Assembly: GCA_027563935.2 (NCBI GenBank)
Contig: CM050447.1
Coordinates: forward strand, 15,254,001-15,318,000
Source: Costus lasius
Lineage: Eukaryota; Streptophyta; Magnoliopsida; Zingiberales; Costaceae
Reading direction: 5' to 3'
DNA: 64,000 nucleotides
Both the position numbers and the translations under genes were made by a program. The notes under the pieces are model-generated. The model did no database searches and had not been told where the DNA came from. It saw only the letters and a program-made list of their open reading frames with translations. Positions within the stretch are counted from its first letter, which is position 1, and every line of letters begins with the position of its first letter. Below are positions 12,701-25,800 of the stretch, in pieces.

Positions 12701-15700
12701 CCTAACCCCACTGAGGCCTAGGCTTCAAGGGCACCCTAAAGAAGTAATATTTAGGCTATCATATACTACACATTTACAGTTAGGAATAAAATTATGTGAG
12801 ATCTTATCACCCATCCATTTACCTTTGTCCATCTATTTCAAATAAATTTTAGGCACAAGATCAACACCACGAGGGTGTTTACTAAGGAGGGAGATATCAT
12901 CCTGTCCTTTTGAGTATGTAGAGATAGATTTTCTTAGTGAACTTGGGTGTTAGATCTATGCTATCATGTTGGGCAGTTTGACAAGCCACCACTTACATAC
13001 TTACACAATTATTTTATTAAAATAACCCCTTATAATACTGATACAATTATTTTACTAAAATAACCCCTTCTTGCATTTTGCAAAAGAAAAGTTCAATAAA
13101 TTAGAAGCCTATTCCATATTTGAGTGAAAGTTTTTGAGAAATATAAGCCAATGAATTATTGCACAGCAACACAAGAAATAATTGATGAAGAAGTATACAC
13201 TCTCAAAATAAAATGAGTTATTAAACTTTTACATAAATATCTAGGTTGTGTCATACTCTTATGCTCCTAATGGGGATAAAGTTGCTTTGATTGTTAATTT
13301 GTTGATAAACAAACAAAATTTCTTGAGATTAAGTAATTGTAATTACCATTCATGTTTAGTTAAAAAAACAACAAAATTACAATTGTTTAAGAACCATCAA
13401 ATCAATCTCACGATGATTGTTTTAGGGAAAAATTAGTTTAACTTGCAAGTCAATTCAGTGGACTCAAACAAGTTGAAGCAAGTTTATTGTACTTACCTTT
13501 ATAAATCATGTTGTGTTTGCGTATAGCGATGTTTCACTAAATGACTCTTAAGTATCCACATCACTTCCCTGCACAACCTTTTTTGTTCCATCTCTTACCC
13601 ATATGAAAGCTTTCATCTTTTTTCATCTTTTAGGAGTTTCCATATTGCAAGACCAATGACATTCATCACATGATGCCTATACTAGCACAACAAACTCAAC
13701 CAAGATTTATTCATCGACTTAGGTTTGTACGACCAGCATTGTTTGTAGCATACACACTCATTCACTAGCTTATTATCTCTAGCATCACAATGTACCCTCC
13801 CGCCTAAACTTGTAGGACCATCTTTCATAGCCTATTACCCATCTTACTATTTCTACCACTTATCACGTATGCACTCACCAGGTAGAATCACCAAATTGAT
13901 GCCACCTTCTAGATTCACTAAATAAATTTTGTTCAATGATGAGTTAAGCAATACTATTCTCTCTCTACTTCACCTTTGTCCTTCCCACTCATTCATTTCA
14001 TCTTTCATAGGTCCCAAGTATTAACTCTCATTTGCATAGTTGATAATTTTCATGCTCCACATCAAAGCCTAACGCTATGATAGGACTTCTCACCTAACAC
14101 TATTATAGGACGTGCCTCCTATCAACAACAGTGTTACTTGGTGTGTCTATTCTCAACATTTGCAGTACAATACTAATAAGTATTCCAAGTTCCAACACGA
14201 TAACTACAAATAAGTATAGATTGATTCTCATTCAGTTCTTTAGCTTTTTGAGGACCTGCGAAAGCAACAACCTTGTTAAAAACTTTGTGTTGGTTTTGTT
14301 CATCTTCTTCCATCAAGAACAACAATTTTCTGCTAAATCATCACATCTTTTCTTTGTTGGTTATGCAGCTCACCAAGGTTTTCCTTGTTATGATCCTCCT
14401 GTAAAATGCATTTGTCTCTTGAAATGTAATATTTTATTTTTTCGCAACTATCATACAGTAACCACTGCTTCTCCTTCCATCTTACCATTATCTAGTGATA
14501 TATTTCCTCCTACTAGTGCATCCACTTTAGGTGCATCCTTGCCTAACAGATTTAAGCCAGGATTGTCTATGCGCAAAAATCAAAGGCAATAAATCATGCT
14601 TCTGATGCAAGTTCCAGTTCAAGATCATCTCAAGTTAAAGATGTAGACTCCGATCAAGCTCTTCATTGTTCCGCTTGCATTACTCATTCACCAAATCGTT
14701 GCGGTTGTTCTTCAGATAATTATGGTTTTCATCCTACATCCTTCCTGTGCTCTTGATATCTTTTCTTTTCTGTTCTTACCTATTATTCCCAATTAGTGAA
14801 CATGGTTGTTAGAAGATGGCTATGGGTGAAGAACTCTGAAGCCAGACCTGGGATTCAATTTCTTTTTTGGCATTACACCTAATGTGTAAGAGGGAATATA
14901 TAATCAAAATATAAGTCTGACAGCTCTTCAGAAATTGGAAATATAATACATAAAGATCCATTTATGGCATTGGAGAGTCATCAAGAATACAATATTAGTT
15001 TCCATGAAACATCTGCTCATATGGCTAAAATGACAATTCTATTGCCTTAGGCCTTAGCTACATGGAATGATATGTTTGCTCCTCAAACAAGTAGTAAATA
15101 GCAATTCTGTATAAGAACATCATCTGAAATCATTTGTCCAATTACCCTGTTGCCGATCATTGTCAAAAAAATTTCTGTTTTCATATGAATGTATAAACAT
15201 TCATAGAACAGTCGCTAGTAGCTTCAAAATGTTAAATTGATGGTAATGATAAGTTTGGGCATATCATCATAGATGATCATACTAACAAACCTATAACAGT
15301 TTTTTTGTTAAGAAACCAATATTTGATAGGTTCCATTACTTTTTGAGTTTTGAGATCATAATTATCCATGATTTAGTTCTTACGGTCACTAATAAGAAAA
15401 AAAGCTAATCATCTCATCTGGCAAGAGTTCTTCATGATATTTTCATACTACCCAATATCAAAGCATAAAATTTCCTAATATTGAATTTCCACATCAGTTA
15501 AGTTACATTATGGAGTAATCACTAATTTAGATTATTGCTTGAAAAATTACCTGGCAAAGAATGCTTCGAACAGATTCTGGTGTGGCAACTGCTTTGAAGA
15601 AAAACTTTCCAACAGTTGTGTTCCTTTGTTAACAGCATTTCCAATACTGAGATTGATCATATCCAAGAGAAATTATACAGGGGCACAAGTATATATACCT

Positions 15701-18034
15701 TAACAGGTTCTGGAATGATTTGATGAAAGGTCTTCCATACCAAGGCTGCTTCTTAATGTGTAGCATTCTTAAGGAAATGTTCAACAGGATGAAACCCGTA
15801 CAGATCTGAGGCTTCATAACAGCTGCCTGGAGACCAACAACTCCTATGAAGAAATAAAAAGTTTAGTCTCTGATCCAGATCACTGCAATAGAAGTATCCA
15901 TTTCATAAAATTTTTGACTCGTTGGAGGCAAAAGCAGATAAAAGGCAAATTAAGATTCTGTCAAACCTCACTGTCACCCGTCACTACATTAGCAAATCAA
16001 AGAATTTAAGCACATAAGATGCTAAAATCACTCCATATAATATAATTTCAGAAGCCTATATTGTAAAGATATGAGACGAGTCATTGTCACAGAAACAATA
16101 GTCACTCGATCCCCTGTGGCCATTTAACATACACAAGCATAAGATATGAGACAAGAAATGCAAAATGTAAAAGATGTCTCAAGAAAGAGTGCAGTAGAGA
16201 GAGTGCAGTAGAGGGAAATGGAATTATTCACAAAAGCAACAAAGCTCCAAATAGGATTGATCTCTAAGAGATTCAAGCCCCGTTTGGCGCTGCATTCTTT
16301 CCTGCAAAAGTGGTCCTGTTTGTTAGTTTATTTAGGCGGCTGCTCTACAGAAACTGTGTTCTTGCGAGCATTGTTTATGAAAGTAGAGTTTCCCCTGCTT
16401 TCGTTACTGCCCGCTGCGCTTGCACTATAGTAGCTACAGTGACACTCCCTTGCCACTCCGGCAGCTGATCGCCGCCTCTCATGCAAGCTGCCGCTGCTCC
16501 TCCATTAGCCGATCACCACTGCTATGTCGATAGCTGAACACCGCCAGTCCACTTATGCAAACCGTCACTGTTCCTCTAGCAGTCGACCGCCGCAGCTCCT
16601 CTAGCTACCGCTATGGCGAAAATCAACCGCCATCGCTCCTCCAGTTGCCAGCCCTTCTCCAACAGCCGCCTGCTGCCGGTCCACTCACGCAAGCCTCTGC
16701 CACTCCTCTAGCAGCTGAGTGGCCGCCATTGCTTTGCCAACACCCGCAGCTCCGATGGCTTTTGTTGTGAACAACAATACAACATATTTACCCAACACCT
16801 CTTACAACATGTGCTACAGTACAATGCAGCTACCTCAACACAACGTGCCCAAATGCAGCATTAGTGTCAAATCAACAAAGAATTTCATGCCCAAATGTAG
16901 CATTAGTGTCAAATCAATAAAAAATTTCATGAGTCTTACAATGATTGGCCAGCATTACTCGGTTGTATCCCATGAAAATGAAAAAATTTCTTAGGCAAGT
17001 ACCCTGCCTAGAAAAGCTAAGAAAGATTAAAATAAATTGCAGATAAATATATTTTTATGGTAGATATGATATATTCACATAGTATACTCACTGTAATCTA
17101 TCTAATTGTACTAGTATTATCGTGGATAAGAAATTGATATTCTTATTATCGTAGACAAAAGGCTATCCACGACTTCAGCATGCTTGCATATGATAATAAG
17201 AATGTAAATTTATCATCATAGATAAGTCTATCCATGATAATACTGGTATCATTGGATAACTTAGAGTGAATAGATATATCGTATCTACGATAAAAATATG
17301 TTTATCTACGATCCATTTTAATCCTTCTTAACTTTCCCAAGCAGGGTAACCTGCCTAGAAATTTTTTCTTGTTTATTACGTAAGTTTTTAGTAGGTAATC
17401 TATTCCAAGGTTCAAAAAAAATCTAGCATACTGATCCGTACCAATCAGTCCATTAAATATTATATATATATATATATAATATGCATATGATATACATTAA
17501 ATACAGGTACTAGCCTATTTCTGATACTGGTCCAAGCTTGGATTGGCACAAACAGAAAGTACTGCTTGGTTTTCCCTTATACTAGGATCCATTCTAGCCT
17601 CTTAATATTGTGACTAGTTGGGAAGCAATATCCGAGCTTCCAATAAAACTTGAGCAAGGAATGAAGAATCAATGTTATTTTTAAAAGGAAAATCTTACTA
17701 TTTCTTTCCTCCTTTTATTTATGCATTTAGATTAAGTGCCTTTAGCTTCCTCTGTTGTTATGATTGAGTTTTATGACTTGCTATCATGAAACAGAAGTAT
17801 GAAAAAGCAAAGGATCATGAGATAGTAGATAACAAAAAGAATATTCACCTTCATGCACATTTTCTATCACTCATGATGAAACTTAGACATTGCATGTGTC
17901 CACCTTATCATAGCAAAGTGGACTATGGTGTAGCGTCATGTCATGCTTTTAAATACCAGTCATGACATACTGGTCTATACCAATGTACTTGTGTATTCAA
18001 ACCAACCAATCGGTATTGGTCGATACCAACACAC

Positions 18035-18075
<41 letters not shown>

Positions 18076-19820
18076 CTAAGTACAGTTTGGTTGTTTAAAC
18101 CATGGTCAATGTTAATAATAAACTTGCCAAACCAAAACAAGGATAAGTTAACAACCCTCTCTGAGAGATATAGGCCATGTGTACATTCTCCAAGTGATGC
18201 ACCACTCTTTAGTGATGAGGGCAACATTCAAGACCTCCTAAGCACAGTTGCAGATAAGAAGACTATGATCAACTAATCAAACTTAAAAGCAGTAGTTTAT
18301 GTTTCACTAAATTAAAATAATTGAGTTCATAAGATCAGGTATAAACCACAGCATGATCAATAGCAATATTAATCAAGATTATACAATGTCACTACCTAGT
18401 ATTTTTCACACAAACTGCAGGAAATTTCTTAAAACAAAACAAAATGAGATTTGGAGAATGCTCATTCCAGATACAGAGGAATCATGAGTCTCACCTCCAA
18501 TAGAGTTACAAATGAAGAAAGCTTTGTCTTTCACCACGTCGGCACAAAAATCATTTAGTTGTTCAGCCCATGTCTCAAACGTATAGAATGAACTCACACC
18601 GACCACTTTTGGGTTTGGTTTATCAGAATAACCATAACCAATTAGATCGATAGAGAACACTCTGTTGGATTTTGCAAGAACAGAAATATTTTTTCTCCAA
18701 TGGTCACTGGAAAAGAGAAATAGGGAAGAAACTTGTTATTCATCTACAGTATATAACATAGTTCATTGCCTGAACAGAGTCCAATTCTAGATAAGGACTA
18801 TAATCTTCAAAAGCATTCACGCCAATTGTTTAAGCATACGCATAGATTGTAAGTCATTAATAATATAAATTGGGTCCTTAGTGCTTAAGATTTGAGGATA
18901 CCTAGCAACCAATCAAATCTAACATGGTACCAAAGTTGGAAGTCACAAGTAAGGAACCCCTGTCTGCCTATTTTTTAGCTTTTCTCTAATTATTCATCTA
19001 CTTCCTTTTATTACTATTCTAGGCTTGCCTCTGTGAAGAGTTGTAATCTAGTTGATCAATCTGCTTTTCAATTCTCATGCAACTTTAATCCGAGTTGCAC
19101 ATGTTCAAATCATAGGCTAGGCTTAATAGTGAGCCTAAAACAATGTAGCCCAATTAAAAATAATTAAGCTCAAATTAATAGTAGTAAGCTAAATAAGCAT
19201 TATACGATATCTTTTCTCTTACTTTTATGTTAGACTAAATTAGGGTATCATAATCTCCCTAATTTAAGACTTTGACATTCTCATCAAGCCTAAGGTCTCA
19301 TGTTCAATAACCATCACGGTAGTGAGCCTAGTGACAGCACCATCCTCCAACATCCTTGGCAGTTATTTTCTATTGGGTTCTCATTATGCTTACTAAGTTT
19401 GTTATATTACTATTTTTATTATCATATGCTTAATGAGAAACCACATCGCACAATTTAAAATGTTTAAACCTAAGTTAATAGTGGGAAAAATCACTAAGTA
19501 TTATATATCATATCATTTTTTCTCCCAAGTTTCCCATATGTTTTTATTATGAACTTAAGCCATATGGTCTCTAAATGAATAGTTATCTTAGTGGGTCTCA
19601 TGGGTATATATTTATGTATTATTGATAATCGATATAGAATTGAATTTCTCTATTACTGCAATATAGAAAAATCCAAATCCTCACTAACACTTTCTCCCTT
19701 CCGTCGCTACCACTTCATACCATCTTCCTTTGGCTATTTAAAATATCAATTAGTATCAATGCACCTATCCTATGTTAGACCCATCATGTTTAAGATATTG
19801 GTCCACACATGAGACAGATA

Positions 19821-19865
<45 letters not shown>

Positions 19866-22800
19866 ACATGTACTAATACTAAATTGATCTCCGACTAGTA
19901 CGTACAGTGGACTGTGCAGTAGGATCAGTTTTTAAAACTATATGATATGACTTTAGGTTTTTTTTTTTCTAAGGAGGACACACTTTACCATTTTACTCTT
20001 GCAAAAGATGATAATCAACCTCCTCTTCACGCCACATTTGACTTTTGGAGAGAGACAGATAATATGATCGTGAGTTAAAAATATCATATAAACACCTCAT
20101 GTTGCAAGACTTGGTGAAGAGCACAAATAATCACTACATAGGGATGTTACATACAAGGATCGAAAAACCGACCGGCATAGTACCAGTGGCTCACTGGACC
20201 GGTATAGTACCAACGGTAAACTGGAAAAATTAAGTTTTAATTAATTTTTTTGGAATAAAGTATAATAATATGCTATTGAAAAATTATTTTAAAAAAGATA
20301 TAATATTAAACAATAAGGAAACAATACAAACAATAATGATTACATCGAAAATGAGTGTCTCTACTCGTGTGGATCAATATAGTCAGTTCCCTCCACACGA
20401 CTTAGATCCACCCCATAATTCTGTATTGCCCAAAATTAAAATTGTTCCCAAGACATGTGGTATTGATATGTTGAGTAAGGCCTGCAAAATTACCCGTCGG
20501 GGTCGGGTACCCGACCCAACCCAACCCCGGGTTTGAGTTTGATGGGTCGGGTTTTAATCGGATTCGGGTCGGGTTTGGGTTTAGTGGTGCGGGTACCCGA
20601 TACTTGATACCCGATTTCAATAATAAAGAAATATAATTTTATTAAAATATAAATAATAATAAAATAACTATTATATAAATATTTATTATTAATAAAAATA
20701 TAAAAATAATAATAAATAGTTATTATACACATATTTATTATTATTTTAATTTTTAAATTATATTTTATAAAATATAAAACAATATATAATGTTTATTTTA
20801 TTTAATCAGGTACCCACGAGTACCCGATCACAATAAGATATTTAACTCGGGTTCGGGTATCGGGTTTTGAATTCGGGTCGGGTTCAGGTTTTGGGTGGCA
20901 ACGCGGGCACCCGACCTGTTGCCACCCCTAATGTTGAGTTGCACATATTCAACAAACTTGCTTGATAAAATTGTAATTGATTCGTACGAACTACTGTCAC
21001 TGGGATTAGAATGAGAACTGGCACTGGATATGAATACATATTAGATCCATAGCTTGGTTGTGACCATGAAGGTCCACTCTCTGTCTCTAAAGGTAATATC
21101 TACCTCATGTCCTCATAGTCTTCTAAGGCTTGGTTTTGATGTTTACTTTGAGTTGATCCCTTGCCTCACCTTTGATATTGTAACGGTTGGGTTGTACGAC
21201 GGCCATGGTCATTATCTTAAGTTGAATGAGTGTATCCTGCCTCAACTGTCCATGGCTCTGTTTCTTGATATGTAGCAGGCACATAACTTGACCCACTACT
21301 ACTGTCATCTGTACTGGCATTGCTATCAACTGTATCTTAAGTCTCTTTTGATTTTGACTCATCATCTTTTTGTATTGGGTCTACTAGGCCTTCTCCTTTT
21401 GCAATCGCAGGCTGCTTTGTTATTGTCTTCTTTCTAAATGCACCTGACTGTGTTTGGAAAGACTATTTTACTGGCTATGATCTAGGTGGACATAGACCAA
21501 TCTCCTCCGTACACAAATCGTCAACATCATCCTCTACATCAATTGGGCTCGTTTGTTCTGGTTTATTGCCGACTTCGCTTTCGACTAACTAAAAAATATA
21601 CTGAGAAGGTCGAGATAGATCACCAAATTCATTGAGGGTCATATGGTGATTATCTTGAGTTGACCACCATTCCATCATGAGTCACTATCATCTAATATAA
21701 ATGATTCATCAAAACGGGCCTGCAACTTCAGACTCTCTTTCATTTTCTTCTCTTAAAATACGTAGCCTGAGTCGTATATTGTATTGGACGTAAGCTATTT
21801 TCTCAAGGGACGATATGATAATCAATTGCGGACCTTCGTGTGTATCAAAGTAAAAGTCGACCAATTATATTCGCATCCACTAGAAGAAACACATTGTGAT
21901 AGGATGCAAGTAGCTATCTTTCGTAAATTTGGTGCTTTGCAGTAAATTGTAACCACCATTCAACCAAAAATAAATTTAAAATTTTAATTAGTACAAGTAT
22001 ATGATAAAAATTTAATTAGTACAAGTATATGATAAAAAAAATATACTTTAACAAAAAACTTACTATGATCAATTCTATATCTGAGATCTAGTGCTACTGG
22101 ATCTCCGAAAGTCATTTCCGCTTCACGAAACAAACGACTTTTGTTAATTGCAATGGCTGCCCCTCCTGAATCCATCTCTATGCGATATATCACACTTCTT
22201 AATGCATTGAGCAAGTCTTGCTCACTCATCAAGTTGTATCGGTATTGGTACGGAGGATTAAGATAATAAGCTATAAACAAAAAAAAAATTCCATCTTACA
22301 TAAATCTACCATTACTTAATATACATTAGTAAAAATTTAAAAAAATTGATAATACTTACCAGGATGAATGTCTTGACGGATCATAGTGTCCCACCAATGG
22401 CTTATAATATTAATATATCTATTGGCTCGGGACCCAAATTTCTCATAAATTATTTTTCTACATTGTTGAACATGTATATCTAGCCCATCATTGCCTTTTT
22501 ATTCATATCCACTTTACGTAAGACCACGTAAAGGGGCTCGACCACCGTACAAATATTAGCCACACTATCCCAGAAACATCCATTGAGAACTATATTCTCA
22601 ACTATTTTTTCATCCCTTAAGGTTGAAAAATTAGAACTACCCCATTCTTGGGATGTAAACATTACTTTCAACCCCATTTTTTTTAGAGTAATGATTTTAA
22701 GAGTAAAAAATGGGTTGCAAATCTCATTACTGTAGAACGCAGTATCTCTCCTTCCACAAATTTTTTTATTTTTATATAGATCCAATGATGGTTGTAGATG

Positions 22801-25800
22801 AATCAGGTCACTGTTTGTGCACCCTTCAAAGCATTTTTCACCTTACCTAATTTCCTAATATCCTTCATCATCAAATTGATGTAATATGTGACCAAATATT
22901 ATATGAAAAATCTAGAGTGATCAGCTGGGCAGCTCTCTTAAAATTACTGTCATTATAAGTAATTAGCTGCATAATATATTGAGGGCCGATTTCTTCTATC
23001 ACCCTTTGCATAATGCTACAAATGTATGCTGCATTCTGAAATTTAGATGGCGCATCAATAGACTTATGAAAAATAACTTTCCTATTGCAGTAAATAAGAA
23101 AATTAACAATTATCATCTTTGTTGGCCCCGTCCAAGCGTCGCACATTAAAGTGACTCCAAAGGTCTCCCACTGAGGTTTCATGCCTTTGATCCAAGTTTT
23201 GCACTCCTTAATCTCATCGTCAAGATACGGTCCACCAATCTCGTAAGGGTTTAGGGGCTGAATTCTCAGCACACAATCTTGAATTTTCGCCACCATTGAA
23301 ATATGAGTCTCTTGCTGCATATGGTGGAATTCTATTGAAACGAAACCATGTTGATATGGCGCTGCCAATATCCACCCTTTTGGTTTTAATGTAGATGTCA
23401 TCAACACGTGTCTGCTTACTTGATTAGAAGGGAAATGCCCTAGGATCAATATCAGTGGGGGCAGGACCCAATACGCCGACCAAAGCAAAAAAGATAAGAA
23501 ATACCTCTTCTGCCCGAGAGTGTTGCATGACTTTCAGTTCGTCCCTGCATGCTACTGGTATGACCCAATTAAGCACCAGTTTTCATATCGCTCCCACTCT
23601 CAGATCCGCCCTCGTAGAATGGTCGCTCCGTGAACTGCATCGAAGCAAACTACATATCTTCTTTGTATGTAAATTGCACCGTGGACGCACGCATAGCTGC
23701 CTCCATCTGTAATTCGTCAGCAACATCATCGTATTGGCCTTGGTAAGGATCGTACCTAGCGAGCTCTGTGGCACGACGGTCGAATTCCTCTCATTCATCA
23801 ACCAAACGTTGCTTAGTTATTTTAAACGAATCTAAATTCGCCCGCATAACTACATGGATCTTTTGCGGCACTTTCGTACAATTTGCAACGTCAGAAAAAC
23901 TACTAATGAGATATTACTTCACACGAGTAGCACCTCCGCTCTTAAAAACTTTGTGACAGTGGATACACTGCCAATGGTACTAGTTATCCGGCATCTTACG
24001 AGCATGGAGCCAGAGCATAGAGCCACGCAAGATCAATATCTCTCTTTGGTGCCATTAGAAGAGAAAAAGAGAAGAGAAGAGAGAGAGATGACTCGTTCAA
24101 GAAAATATCTCCCCAAGTTTCAAAGATTAGATTTCGAATGGTTTGAGAAGAAATAGATTTAGGAGGTCTATTCATAGAAAAAGTTTTAGAATTTTTTAAT
24201 ATTATTTTTAAAAAAATAAAAAATAAAAAATAAAATATTAAAATAATAATATAATATTCTAATTAAAATAAAGCCACCGACAACATGTCGGTGGTAATAA
24301 TTGATTTTTAACTTAATTAGTACTTAATTAATATATTAATTATAATAAATTAATTATTAATTATACTTAAAAATATTAAATATTATTTTAAGCTAATGAA
24401 GACACCGTCTCTCGGTGGCAGTAATGGCGTTGATGGACACCTATAATATAATATAAAATATATTATAAAATAATATAATTTAATATAAATATCCACCGAC
24501 ATTTATTGTTCACTGACTGTGCACACATGTGTGAACAATAAGTGTCGGTGGGATATAAAATATATTAAATATAATAATAATTATTATGAAACTAGTACAA
24601 ACATACCGGTTTTCATCAAAATCACCAGTACCAGATTAAAACATTAATTTTTTTCTTGATATGTACTGGTTTTCATCAAAACCGCCCGATTTTGATGAAA
24701 ACCGGTAGGTTTGTACTGGTACAGGATTAAAAAATTAAGTTTTTTCTTGATACCGATAGTATATCCTATGTCCAACATCATCCCCTTGCCGAACCGGTCC
24801 AATCGGTCGGTACCAAACCGGTTTTCATATCATTGGTTACATAAAAATAATAGACCTAGCATGTGATTGTTGCAAGGGTAGAAAGCATGAAACATTCAAT
24901 TTAAACTTAGGAACACACTAAATTACTTTAACCAAGCACTTTTATCCCTTAAATACTATATCCTTGTAATAACCTAAAATTAAAATTTTCTACTATTAAT
25001 TTAAATTTTAAATTTTAGAAAATTCAGAAATTATATTTTAGGATTTTTTATGATTTTCTAGAATTTTTCAGAATTTTTAAAAGATTAAAAAAAATAAGTT
25101 TTTATATTAAAACGTTAAAACACGCTGGCGGGGGCTCGAACCCGTGACGCGCGTAAGCTTTGACTTCAGTCTAACCATTGGGCTGAGTTGAGTTTTGTTA
25201 ATTAAAGTCGCGCTTGATTTTATTATTTTGATTTTGCGTTATTTGCGGACGACGAGTTGAATCGTCGTCTTCCCTAATTTTTGCGGCAACTCGATCGCCG
25301 TCGTGTTCTCACCGATATCGGACGCGTTTTACCTCTATATTAGAGGGCTTCTGCTCGACTCGAGAAGAATCAAACCCTAGCCTCTCTTCAAGCTCGGACG
25401 CGCCGCGAGGAAGGGGAAATCAAAGTCGAACCGGTCGCCGGAATTCGAGCAGCGCCGCCTCGTGTTCCAATCTTCCAGCATCTCCATCGACGGCGATCTC
25501 TCTATTCTGGGCTACAATACATCGTTGTAGGAAGGTATTCTTTCTTTCCTGTCATTTTGGTGAAGTTCCATGGAGTTTCTGAGTTGTTTGATGTATCGAC
25601 CGTAGCGGCGCCACCGTCGATATCGTCGTCTACTTCGGGTGCTTCGACCGTGTGTCGAAAGCTCGCCGCAGCCAGTCGTAGAGCTTCGCTTCATTGTCAG
25701 GAATGGATTGGCGAAGTTTGGCGGCGAACGAGCGCTCGACGAGCCCTTAGGAGGTCGCCGGCGCAAACAGCGGATGCAGGTCCGGCGGCCTCGCACAGCA

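Larger units (their letters stand above)
20154..24835 (-). mobile_element. Degenerate hAT-superfamily DNA transposon with 8-bp target duplication
   Basis: The element is flanked by GTTACATA at 20146-20153 and 24836-24843, the 8-bp duplication expected for hAT. The ends match as an imperfect inverted repeat: CAAGGATCGAAAAACCG on the left and, in reverse complement, CAATGATATGAAAACCG on the right. Both continue into ACCGACC-rich subterminal sequence. The interior carries minus-strand hAT transposase remnants (21984-24000), a nested MITE (20476-20930) and palindromic subterminal repeats (24274-24830). The transposase is broken, so the copy is not autonomous. It lies inside intron 2 of the hydrolase gene. 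Confidence 0.85.

Noticed and set aside
17406..18108. Possible hAT element starting CAAGGTTCAAA and ending near TTTAAACCATG
   Set aside because: The ends resemble hAT termini, but the 8-bp flanks do not match and the interior is not diagnostic.
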